NCBI GenBank assembly: GCA_005887685.1
Contig: VBHJ01000009.1
Span: 32,079 to 96,078, forward strand
DNA: 64,000 nt
Direction of reading: 5' to 3'
DNA from: Chloroflexota bacterium
Lineage (GTDB): Bacteria; Chloroflexota; Dormibacteria; Dormibacterales; Dormibacteraceae
The translations under genes and the position numbers were made by a program. The notes under the pieces were generated by a model, which searched no databases, was not told the DNA's origin, and saw nothing but the letters and a program-made list of their open reading frames with translations. Positions 57,361-64,000 of this stretch are shown piece by piece (within the stretch, counting starts at the first letter, position 1; every line of letters starts with the position of its first letter).

Positions 57361-58449
57361 GCTGACCTTGCGCACCAGGCGCGCCCGCCGCTGTTCGAGC
57401 TCCGGCGCCGCCTCGGGCATCCGCCGCTGCGCGTCTTCGACCACGGAGAGCGCCCTTTCCGGATCGCGGCGGCGCCATTCCAACAGGCGCGCCCGCGCGA
57501 CCGAGACCCTGATGTCGTCGCGCGAGCTCGACTCGAGCCAGTCGAGCAGCCGGTCCGCGCTCGTGATCGAGCCCTTGCGGATCAGGCGCCGCGTCAGAAG
57601 GAGACCCGCGGTGGCGGCGGCCTCGCCGGTTGCGAATGCGGTCGCGTTCCGCAACGCGCGCCATCCGTCGGCCCGCGCGCCTCGGCGCCAGCGGTGCCGA
57701 CCCAATGCCAGCCAGTCGTCCGCGTCCATGTCGACGTCGGCGCCCTGGAGACGGCGCAGCAGTCTCGAGTGCAGGTGGACGAGGCTGATCACGTCCAGTC
57801 TGTTGTGCTCGAGCGCGGCCTCGAGAAAGTCTTGTGAGCCCCCGCGCAGGTAATCGAAGTACGCATCCGGCACGAGTGCGCTCGGCAGCGGGTCGTCGCG
57901 CTCGTAGCCGAGCACACGCTGCTCGACGTAACGCAGGGTGCAGGTTTCGAGACGATGCCGGTAGAGCGCGCGGACCAGGGTGAGCAGATCGACATGCGCC
58001 GCATGCGTGAACTCGCCGGGCATCCGAGCCATCACCCAGCGCGTGCGCAACACGGGTAGGTCGAATGAGCCGCCATTGAAAGTCGCGACACCATCCGCGG
58101 CGACCACTTCGTCGTGCAGCGCCTGCAGGAAAGGGGACTCCATCCCCGGCTCGGGCAGAAAGAACTGGGCGACGCGAAGACCGCATTCCAGCGGGGTCGC
58201 GATTGCCGCGGCAAAAACGTAGGTGCCGGCGCCGCCGGTCAACCCGGTGGTCTCGGTGTCGAGGTACGCGACGGTGCCGGGATATGGATCCAGCGGTGGC
58301 AGGGCTAGCACCTCCTGGCGAACGGCCGCGATGCCGTAGGCGGTCATGACCTGGTCGAACCCCCGCGGCAGCTCGTAGCTCCGCTGCGGTCGAGGTCTTG
58401 GCGGCGCGCCTAGACGGGTAAGGCGCTCGCGGAGAGAAGTCGCAGGCAA
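57262..58449 (-). CDS. mrfB: MrfB/YprB-like RNase H-fold exonuclease
   Basis: TTG 58449 gives 395 residues, and LRERLTRLGAPP matches the usual family N-terminus; the track start at 58518 is an alternative. The DEDD-type nuclease core is clear: VAYLDTETTGLTGGAGTYVF (DxE), GVATFNGGSFDLPVLRTRW (second Asp), and LEHNRLDVISLVHLHSRL (HNxxD). A helical C-terminal part (RRLIRKGSITSADRLLDWLE) looks TPR-like. In B. subtilis, MrfB is the exonuclease partner of the helicase MrfA in mitomycin C lesion repair. Here it overlaps the helicase 3' end by 40 bases, the same pairing. The far C-terminus overlaps the convergent GGDEF gene. Confidence 0.87.
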   Translation of the reverse strand: MPATSLRERLTRLGAPPRPRPQRSYELPRGFDQVMTAYGIAAVRQEVLALPPLDPYPGTVAYLDTETTGLTGGAGTYVFAAAIATPLECGLRVAQFFLPEPGMESPFLQALHDEVVAADGVATFNGGSFDLPVLRTRWVMARMPGEFTHAAHVDLLTLVRALYRHRLETCTLRYVEQRVLGYERDDPLPSALVPDAYFDYLRGGSQDFLEAALEHNRLDVISLVHLHSRLLRRLQGADVDMDADDWLALGRHRWRRGARADGWRALRNATAFATGEAAATAGLLLTRRLIRKGSITSADRLLDWLESSSRDDIRVSVARARLLEWRRRDPERALSVVEDAQRRMPEAAPELEQRRARLVRKVSSRSGDGLRRNRDRRQRDVGQIQLEAPILEGTA

Positions 58450-60665
58450 GCGTCTTTGGCTCCTTCGACCAGATGCAGTGGACCGACGCAAGACGGACAG
58501 CCCGCGGCGCAAGGGCAATCGCGGACGAGCGCAGCGGCGTCATCGAGCAATTCGCGATGGAGCTCATAGAGACGGGCGGCGAAGCCGACGCCCCCCGCGT
58601 AGACCTCGTAAACAGTGACGGTCGGGAGCTGGGTGGTGATGGAGCGGACCTCGGCCACGGAGCCGAGGTCTCGCGGGTCGCACATGAGCCGCAGGCTCGC
58701 GACGTGGCGCAGCGAGTGCGCCATCCCCTGCAGCCCCGCTTCCAACGTTTCCCGGCCGAGCGTCCGCCACAGGCCTTCGTCGACCGTTATCCAGTAGCCG
58801 GTCGTGTGCAGCGTCTGCTCGGGAAGATGGATCGGTCCCGCGCCGATGTTCTCGTGCGTGTGAAAACGGATCTTTTTGAAGATCGACGCAAGACTTGTGA
58901 TCTTCACCTCGCCATGACTACGCGTGAGGGGATCGCCGTGGGGGCCGTCAAACGTGTCGAGCACCTGCACCGTCACGGACGCGAGGGCGTCCGTGTAGTA
59001 GTCGACATCGACCGGACGCACGTATGCCTTCTTCTCATCCCAGTCGAGCCGGTCGACGTGGTACTGCGCGCCTTCATGCAGGTACACGGCCTCCTCGTGC
59101 AGCAGCACCGGCGCGGTGAACTGGTCCATCTCGCCGATCACCTGCGGTCGAGGCTGCGACGTGTCGATGATCACGACGTTGTCGGCGAGGATGCGCCGCA
59201 GGTGCACTTCCTCGGCCGGAAATGCCTGCCTGCTCCAGAACCATCGACCCGCCGAACGCGTCGCCGAACCGTCCTCTTCAAAAAGGCGCAGCAGCTCCTG
59301 CACGTCGGCGCCGCCTAGCCTCTCGTCATCCAGGAATGGAAGCTCGAACAGTCCCGCCTGGAGGTGCGCGGCGAGCAGGAGCAGGTTGTCCGGATCGATG
59401 AGGCCCTCTTCCGGATCCGTGCCGAGGAAATACTCCGGGTGCCGGACGATGAACTGGTCGAGCGGTGAGCTCGACGCGACGAAAACACCCACCGAGCCGG
59501 ACCGGCGACCGGCGCGACCCAGCTGCTGCCAGGTCGAAGCGATCGTCCCCGGGTAGCCGACCAGCACGGCGCACTGCAAGCTCCCGATGTCGATCCCCAG
59601 CTCCAGGGCGTTGGTGCTCACGACGCCGGTGATGTCTCCGTTGCGCAGGCCGGCTTCGATCTCTCGCCGATGCAGCGGCAGGTAGCCCGCGCGGTAACCG
59701 CGCACGCGTCGCGACGAGTCCAGGCGCGGATCCAGGTCTTGCCTGAGGTAGCTGAGCATCACCTCGACCTGCAGCCGGCTGCGGCAGAAGACGATGGTCT
59801 GCACACCGGAGCGAATCCACGGCGCTGCTATGCGGCGCGCCTCGAGCATCGAGCTGCGGCGAACACCGAGGTCTCGATTGAGGAGCGGCGGGTTGTAGAA
59901 GACGAGCCGCCTCTCGCCGCGCGGCGCGCCGCTCCGGTCGACGAGCGCGATGTTGTCTTCTTCCAGCAGGCGCTTCGCGAGCTCGAGCGGGTTGCGGATG
60001 GTCGCCGACGCGCAGATGAAAGTCGGGTTCGAGCCATAGAAGTTGCAGATCCTCTTCAGCCGGCGGATGACGTTCGCCACCTGGCTCCCGAAAAGACCGC
60101 GATAGGTGTGCAGCTCGTCGATGACGACGAACTCGAGGCTCGAGAACAGGCGCCGCCATCGCGTGTGGTGGGGCAGGAGCCCCGTGTGCAGCATGTCGGG
60201 ATTCGTCATCACGACGTGGCCGCCTTCGCGGATCGCGGTGCGCCGGCCCGGTGGCGTGTCGCCGTCGTAGGTGTCGACGCGAACCTCGATCGGCAGGCCT
60301 GATTTCAGCGCGCCGAGCTCGGCCAGCTGGTCCTGCGCCAGGGCTTTGGTCGGATATACATATAGGGCTCGCTTGTCGGGGTTCTCCAGGAGCCGCTGGA
60401 GCACAGGGAGGTTGTAGCAGAGCGTTTTTCCACTTGCGGTCGGCGTGACGACCACCAGGTGCCGGCCGCGACGGACCGCCGCGTAGGCCTCGGCCTGGTG
60501 GGAGTAGAGGCGCTCGACGCCGCGACCCGCGAGGGCGGCGACAAGCTCGGGGCGCAGGTCGGCCGGCAGGGGCACGAAATCGGCGGCGGTTGCGGGAATT
60601 ACGTGGTCCAGCGTTATCTCACCTGAAAACTCGGTGGGATCGAACCGGGGCGTCGCGCTGGACAT
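58410..60665 (-). CDS. mrfA: MrfA/YprA-like DExH helicase with four-Cys C-terminal domain
   Basis: 751 residues of the Ski2/Lhr-like superfamily 2 class. Motif Q region LYSHQAEAYAAVRRGRHLVV, Walker A VVTPTASGKTLCYN, DELH box (FVVIDELHTYRG), SAT (CASATIRNP), VVSTNALELGIDIGSL, and motif VI QQLGRAGRRSGS. The C-terminal DUF1998-like domain has CDPRDLG and DCPCAAGCPSCVG, the four-Cys metal site of MrfA. In B. subtilis MrfA is a 3'-5' translocase in a UvrA-independent mitomycin repair pathway. LexA-box-like palindromes overlap and precede the ATG. Divergent from an ECF sigma factor. Confidence 0.9.
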   Translation of the reverse strand: MSSATPRFDPTEFSGEITLDHVIPATAADFVPLPADLRPELVAALAGRGVERLYSHQAEAYAAVRRGRHLVVVTPTASGKTLCYNLPVLQRLLENPDKRALYVYPTKALAQDQLAELGALKSGLPIEVRVDTYDGDTPPGRRTAIREGGHVVMTNPDMLHTGLLPHHTRWRRLFSSLEFVVIDELHTYRGLFGSQVANVIRRLKRICNFYGSNPTFICASATIRNPLELAKRLLEEDNIALVDRSGAPRGERRLVFYNPPLLNRDLGVRRSSMLEARRIAAPWIRSGVQTIVFCRSRLQVEVMLSYLRQDLDPRLDSSRRVRGYRAGYLPLHRREIEAGLRNGDITGVVSTNALELGIDIGSLQCAVLVGYPGTIASTWQQLGRAGRRSGSVGVFVASSSPLDQFIVRHPEYFLGTDPEEGLIDPDNLLLLAAHLQAGLFELPFLDDERLGGADVQELLRLFEEDGSATRSAGRWFWSRQAFPAEEVHLRRILADNVVIIDTSQPRPQVIGEMDQFTAPVLLHEEAVYLHEGAQYHVDRLDWDEKKAYVRPVDVDYYTDALASVTVQVLDTFDGPHGDPLTRSHGEVKITSLASIFKKIRFHTHENIGAGPIHLPEQTLHTTGYWITVDEGLWRTLGRETLEAGLQGMAHSLRHVASLRLMCDPRDLGSVAEVRSITTQLPTVTVYEVYAGGVGFAARLYELHRELLDDAAALVRDCPCAAGCPSCVGPLHLVEGAKDACLRLLSASALPV

Positions 60666-60672
60666 ATGTTCG
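60660..60672. promoter_or_regulatory. LexA-box-like palindrome over the mrfA start codon
   Basis: On minus, CGAACATATGTCC: GAAC-N4-GTCC, one mismatch from the Gram-positive LexA core GAAC-N4-GTTC. It contains the mrfA ATG. Weaker than the second site. Confidence 0.4.
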
Positions 60673-60682
60673 GGAGGTTAGA

Positions 60683-60696
60683 CGAACATTCGTTTG
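60683..60696. promoter_or_regulatory. LexA-box-like site between mrfA and the ECF sigma gene
   Basis: CGAACATTCGTTTG fits the B. subtilis/actinobacterial pattern CGAAC-N4-GTTYG except for minor positions. It is 18 bases upstream of mrfA and overlaps the TTG start of the sigma gene. It suggests SOS control of both divergent genes; no lexA gene is in the window to support this. Confidence 0.5.
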
Positions 60697-61245
60697 CAGT
60701 CAAGAGAGAAGGAAGGGACACCGACAGCCGCCGGGCAGGCCGAAACCGAGCGCTACCAGCCGGGATCGGACGCCGATTTCGAGCGGCTGTACCGCACCAC
60801 CTACCGGCGGATCCTCGGCACGCTGGTCACGCTCGTCCGCGACGTCGCGACCGCCGAGGACTGCGCCCAGGAGACCTATGAGCGCGCCTACAAGGGCTGG
60901 GCGAAGTGGCGGCCCGACGCCCCGGTCGAAGCCTGGCTGCACCGGATCGCCATCAACGTGGCGATCTCAGACCGGCGCTACCAGCGGCTGCGCGAGGCGG
61001 GCGAGGTGATCCGGAGGCTCGGCCGGCCGGCGTCAGGGCCCGATCCCGCGGTGGTCGCGGAGCGCTCGGTCGTCGTCCAGGCCATGAAGAAGCTTCCCCC
61101 CAAGCAGGCCGCAGCGCTGGTGCTGCGCCACTACCACGGCTACACCAACCGCGAGATCGGCGCCACCCTGGGCGTGCCCGAACAGACGGTCGCCTCCCGG
61201 CTGGCCGCGGCGCGCAAGCACCTCCAGGCTGTGCTGGGCAAGTAG
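60694..61245 (+). CDS. ECF-type RNA polymerase sigma factor
   Basis: 183 residues; TTG 60694 is the only usable start before the conserved DFERLYRTTYRRILGTLVTL. Region 2: AEDCAQETYERAYKGW, APVEAWLHRIAINVAI. Region 4: LPPKQAAALVLRHYHGYTNR, then IGATLGVPEQTVASRLAAARKHL. It is a paralogue of the 13286 sigma factor, with the same linker EVIRRLGRP. A small TM protein follows 56 bases later, likely its partner. If TTG is the true start, a LexA-like box covers it. Confidence 0.9.
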   Translation: MQSREKEGTPTAAGQAETERYQPGSDADFERLYRTTYRRILGTLVTLVRDVATAEDCAQETYERAYKGWAKWRPDAPVEAWLHRIAINVAISDRRYQRLREAGEVIRRLGRPASGPDPAVVAERSVVVQAMKKLPPKQAAALVLRHYHGYTNREIGATLGVPEQTVASRLAAARKHLQAVLGK

Positions 61246-61284
61246 GTGGTCGGCCCAAGAATGGTTGACGGTGAGGTGGTCGGC
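61244..61284 (+). repeat. Pair of 11-bp direct repeats between sigma gene and its partner
   Basis: AGGTGGTCGGC occurs at 61244-61254 and 61274-61284, exactly 30 bases apart (about three helical turns). The second is followed by GGCGTT and, after 14 bases, the ATG at 61302. It may be a sigma-dependent promoter or a repeated operator. Confidence 0.4.
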
Positions 61285-61301
61285 GTTATGGCTTCTTACA
61301 G

Positions 61302-61883
61302 ATGAGCGACCTCGAGCGGGAGCTGGAATCCGAGCTCCATCGCGTCCTCGACGCGGTGGCGGCCAGGCCCATTCCGACCCGGCGGTCGGCCCCGGGCCGC
61401 GTCAGCCTCAGGGCGCTGCTGGGCGGCGCCGGCGCCGCGCTCACGATCAAGGTCCTGACAGGGGTTGCGGTGGCGGCCGCCGCGGTAACTGTGGCGGGCG
61501 CGGCGACGACCGGCAGCTTGAACCCGGCGGTGTGGGGCCAGCAGGTCTCGGACCACGTCCAGGAGTGCAAAGACCGGATCGCCAACAGCGGCCAGCACGG
61601 TATCGGCGATTGCGTCAGCTCTTTCGCCAGTCAGCATGGCGCGGCAGTGTCGAGCGCCGCGCGCCAGCATGGCAATGGCAATGGCAATGGCAATGGAAAT
61701 GGCAACGCGAACGGCAACGGCAGCTCCAACGGCAATGGGAACGCCAACGGCCACAGCAAGGACAAGACCAAGGACCACACTCCGCCTGCCAAGACCTCCT
61801 CGACCTCGCCGCCGACCTTCGATCCGGAACCGATCGACCCGGTCGGTACGCATCCGCCGGTGGCGATCTCGCCGAAGCCATAG
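61302..61883 (+). CDS. Single-TM protein with Gly-Asn repeat tail, putative partner of the ECF sigma factor
   Basis: 193 residues: a short cytoplasmic N-terminus (MSDLERELESELHRVLDAVA), one TM (LTIKVLTGVAVAAAAVTVAGAATTG), then an outside domain with two Cys (VQECKDRI; GDCVSSF). A (GN)n tract (GNGNGNGNGNANGNG) and a Pro-rich end follow. It lacks the HxxxCxxC anti-sigma zinc motif, so an anti-sigma role is inference from position and topology. The N-terminus resembles the 61-residue protein at 18675. A GCAA-loop hairpin follows the stop. Confidence 0.7.
   Translation: MSDLERELESELHRVLDAVAARPIPTRRSAPGRVSLRALLGGAGAALTIKVLTGVAVAAAAVTVAGAATTGSLNPAVWGQQVSDHVQECKDRIANSGQHGIGDCVSSFASQHGAAVSSAARQHGNGNGNGNGNGNANGNGSSNGNGNANGHSKDKTKDHTPPAKTSSTSPPTFDPEPIDPVGTHPPVAISPKP
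61671..61752 (+). repeat. GGCAAT hexanucleotide-type tract encoding Gly-Asn repeats
   Basis: Repeats of GGCAAT/GGCAAC with drift (GCGAAC, AGCTCC) inside the small TM protein gene. Length change by six bases keeps the frame, so the tail length can vary. Confidence 0.75.
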
Positions 61884-61917
61884 CTGCCGCCGGTCCAGCT
61901 TGACCCCTTCCTCTCGT

Positions 61918-61943
61918 GGGGCCGGGCCGCAAGGTTCGGCTCC
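61918..61943. terminator. Conserved GCAA-tetraloop hairpin, copy 2
   Basis: GGGGCCGGGCC-GCAA-GGTTCGGCTCC, 11 pairs with three G-T. It matches copy 1 at 18886 with two compensatory changes. It lies between convergent genes, abutting the cysS stop, and may terminate both. Confidence 0.7.
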
Positions 61944-63323
61944 TTACTTTTCGATGGACCTGTCGACCACGGAGACGCCGAGAGCCTTGAGCTCTTCCCG
62001 GAGCCGATCCGACCGAGCGAAGTCTTTCGCCGCCCGAGCCTTCTCGCGCTCAGCGATCAGCTCCTCTGCACCGGCCGGCAAAGCCTGATTGAAGTCGGTC
62101 CTCCCGAGATCGAGACCGAGGACGCGGTCCCAATCTCTAAGGAGGGCGGCCTTGGTCCATGGTGCGACGGTGGAGCGGGCAAGCTCGGCGACGAGCGCCA
62201 TCACCCGCGGAAAGTCGAGGTCTTCCGCAATCGCATCGCGGAATCGCATGTCCCACTCCGTGCGTACGGGAAGCCCCTCGGCCCCTTCATTCTGTGACCA
62301 TTCAGCAACGCGCTCGCGCAGGTGACGCAGAGCCCGGTCGGCACCCTCCAGGCCTTCGACGCTGAAATTCAGCGGCGCGCGGTACTTCGCCTGCAGCGCG
62401 AGGTAGCGGAACGCGAGCGGGTCCAGGCCTTGCTCCTCGATCTCGGTGACGCGCAGGAAGTTGCCCGCCGACTTCGCCATTCGCGCGCCTGACAACATGA
62501 GCAAGCCGCCGTGCAACCACGTGCCGACCACACGGTGACCTGTGGCCGCCTCCGACTGTGCGATTTCGGCCTCATGGTGTGGAAAGACGTTGTCCGCGCC
62601 GCCGGTGTGGATGTCGAATCGCTCCCCGAGCAAGAGCATCGACATCGCCGAGCACTCGATGTGCCAGCCCGGATAGCCAGGTCCCCAGGGACTCGGCCAG
62701 ACCTGCAGTCGGTGCTCGCCGGCCGCCTTCCAGAGGGTGAAGTCGCCCGGATGGCGTTTGCGGGGGTCAGGTTCGCCGCGCGAGCCCGCGATCAGCTTCT
62801 CAGTCGAATTGCGCGATAGCCGGCCATAGGCGGGAAAGCTCGCGATGTCGTAATAGACCGTTCCCTCGACCTCGTATGCGTGTCCCTTCTCGAGAAGCTT
62901 CTCGATGAGCCCGATCATCTGGGGGATGTGATCCGTCGCATGGGGATAGGTGTCCGCGGGCCGGATCCCGAGCTTTCTTACGTCGTCCTTGAAGGCGGCG
63001 GTGTAGTACGCGGCGATCTGTTCCGGGGATTTGTTCTCCAGTCGTGCCGAGACGAGCATCTTGTCCTCGCCGCGGTCGAACGTGTCATCGGTCAGGTGGC
63101 CGACGTCGGTGATGTTCATCACCTGCTCGGTCTTGTAGCCGAGGTACTCGAGGCTGCGGCGGAGCAGGTCGGGCAGCATGAACGTGCGCAGGTTTCCGAT
63201 GTGGACATAGCGGTACACGGTTGGACCGCACGAGTAGATGCGCACCACACCGTCGTCAAGAGGGCGCAGCTCCTCCTTCCTTCGCGTGAACGTGTTGTAG
63301 AGGCGAATCGAGGGCAGGTTCAT
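61944..63323 (-). CDS. cysS: Cysteinyl-tRNA synthetase
   Basis: 459 residues, class I synthetase charging tRNA-Cys. HIGN ([20 protein letters not shown]) is the HIGH motif; zinc-site residues are the Cys in YSCGPT and in WHIECSAM, with His in [23 protein letters not shown] is the KMSKS loop, slightly changed. DALR/anticodon-binding region ([29 protein letters not shown]) ends the protein. MshC (mycothiol ligase) is the nearest lookalike but lacks this full C-terminal part. ATG 63323 is weakly supported by AGAGG twelve bases upstream. Confidence 0.94.
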   Translation of the reverse strand: MNLPSIRLYNTFTRRKEELRPLDDGVVRIYSCGPTVYRYVHIGNLRTFMLPDLLRRSLEYLGYKTEQVMNITDVGHLTDDTFDRGEDKMLVSARLENKSPEQIAAYYTAAFKDDVRKLGIRPADTYPHATDHIPQMIGLIEKLLEKGHAYEVEGTVYYDIASFPAYGRLSRNSTEKLIAGSRGEPDPRKRHPGDFTLWKAAGEHRLQVWPSPWGPGYPGWHIECSAMSMLLLGERFDIHTGGADNVFPHHEAEIAQSEAATGHRVVGTWLHGGLLMLSGARMAKSAGNFLRVTEIEEQGLDPLAFRYLALQAKYRAPLNFSVEGLEGADRALRHLRERVAEWSQNEGAEGLPVRTEWDMRFRDAIAEDLDFPRVMALVAELARSTVAPWTKAALLRDWDRVLGLDLGRTDFNQALPAGAEELIAEREKARAAKDFARSDRLREELKALGVSVVDRSIEK

Positions 63324-63345
63324 GCCGTCTCTATCCTCTCAATTG

Positions 63346-64000
63346 ATGCGCGCTATTCGTCTCGATGGCCGGTCGGCCTCGGCAAGCGACATAAAAGGAC
63401 GCGTGCTCGTCCACGACCTCGGGCCCGACCTGCGCAAGGGGACGATCCTCGACGACCGCCACCTCGACCGCGCGCGCCAGTTCGCCGAGATCCACGTCGT
63501 GGAGCTCGAGCCCGGCGACGTGCACGAGGACGAGGCGGCGCGCCGGCTGGCCGCGGCGCTGGTCGCCCCGGGTCTGGAGGCGACACCTCCCGTGCAGAGC
63601 CAGGCCCGCCTCGTGGCCAGGCGCCGAGGCCTGGTCCGGGTGCGCGGCGATGTGGTGGATTCGATCAACTCGCTCGGCTCAGTCTCGGTCTTCACCCTGA
63701 TGGACGGCCAGGCCGTGGGCGAAGGTGAAGAGGTCGCGGGCTGCAAGGTGACTCCCGTCGCCGTCCCGGGCCGGTTGATCGAGCGTGCCGAGCAGCTGTG
63801 CCGCGAGCGAGGACCTGTGATCGAGCTGCTCTCCTTCCGGCCCCTGAAGACATTCGTGGTCGCCACCGAACGGCTCAAGCCCAAAGCCCGCGAACTCTTC
63901 CGCTCCGCCGTGACGGCGAAGCTCGGCTGGTACGGCGCCGACCTCCTCGAGGTGCGCGAAGTGGCGCGAACGAGCGAGGCGGTCGCCGTCGCTTACCGCG
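63346..64000 (+). CDS. Molybdopterin-binding (MoCF biosynthesis-like) protein, 3' end outside window
   Basis: Absent from the track because it is open at the right edge. From ATG 63346 (TTG 63343 is in frame) it reads MRAIRLDGRSASASDIKGRV..., with CG-rich third positions throughout. SINSLGSVSVFTLMDGQAVGEG and VAGCKVTPVAVPGRLIERA resemble the MoeA-like linker region. Then LSFRPLKTFVVATERLKPKARELF begins the MoCF-binding fold. At least 218 residues. No other molybdenum gene is in view. Divergent from cysS. Confidence 0.7.
   Translation, partial: MRAIRLDGRSASASDIKGRVLVHDLGPDLRKGTILDDRHLDRARQFAEIHVVELEPGDVHEDEAARRLAAALVAPGLEATPPVQSQARLVARRRGLVRVRGDVVDSINSLGSVSVFTLMDGQAVGEGEEVAGCKVTPVAVPGRLIERAEQLCRERGPVIELLSFRPLKTFVVATERLKPKARELFRSAVTAKLGWYGADLLEVREVARTSEAVAVAYR

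Noticed and set aside
61671-61752. GGCAAT tract as a non-coding microsatellite or CRISPR
   Set aside because: It lies in frame inside the small membrane protein and encodes Gly-Asn repeats, with drifted units and no spacers.
1-64000. tRNA, rRNA, insertion sequence, prophage or toxin-antitoxin modules
   Set aside because: I read both strands for cloverleaf sequences, transposase motifs (DDE), phage structural genes and small toxin-antitoxin pairs and found none I could support.

Overview
This is a high-GC bacterial chromosome window with tightly packed genes, many GTG and TTG starts, and few strong Shine-Dalgarno sites. The gene content is free-living and aerobic-soil-like: trehalose-phosphate synthase, two class A penicillin-binding proteins, a DUF1906 secreted protein, ECF sigma factors, a NarL/LuxR two-component system, a sedolisin, a mycothiol-synthase-like GNAT and mrfAB. 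My best guess is a terrestrial lineage near Chloroflexota/Dormibacterota, or a deep actinobacterial relative. That is inference from gene content only. I see no tRNA, rRNA, CRISPR array, insertion sequence or prophage, and no gene-free stretch longer than 300 bases.

Layout. 1-13.3 kb is cell envelope: a secreted protein with 54-bp tandem repeats (cut by the left edge), an APH-like kinase, a CAP-domain protein, a class A PBP overlapping an OtsA-like gene, YggT, a secreted DUF1906 protein, two small membrane proteins, a second class A PBP and a small Cys protein. 13.3-18.9 kb is regulation: an ECF sigma factor, a GGDEF protein, a histidine kinase/response regulator pair behind two perfect palindromes, and two small ORFs. 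18.9-28.0 kb holds an IlvE/FAD-reductase pair facing a minus-strand operon (nucleotidyltransferase, giant double glycosyltransferase, B12-binding radical SAM protein, DoxX, unknown). 28.1-32.7 kb has a P5C dehydrogenase-crotonase fusion, a GT87 enzyme, a GNAT and a LysE exporter. 32.7-38.6 kb is a five-gene operon in which every junction overlaps by 1-4 bases: CDF transporter, tandem GNAT, sedolisin lipoprotein, PrsW-like protein with zinc ribbons, zinc-ribbon membrane protein.

38.7-48.4 kb is mostly housekeeping: a TrkA-type K+ channel, fumC, Ppx/GppA, a CDF exporter, a large unknown protein, a secreted protein, an acyl-CoA synthetase and greA. 48.4-55.1 kb is a minus-strand run of six TadE/TadG-like genes without the Tad motor or secretion genes. 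55.2-64 kb has a GGDEF-HD protein split by a probable one-base frameshift, the mrfB-mrfA repair pair with LexA-box-like sites upstream, a divergent ECF sigma factor with a small membrane partner, cysS, and the start of a molybdopterin-binding protein cut by the right edge.

The least explained parts are the sedolisin/PrsW-like/CDF operon, the ECF-linked small-protein loci sharing a leader and a covarying GCAA-loop hairpin, the P5CDH-crotonase fusion, and the orphan TadE/G cluster.
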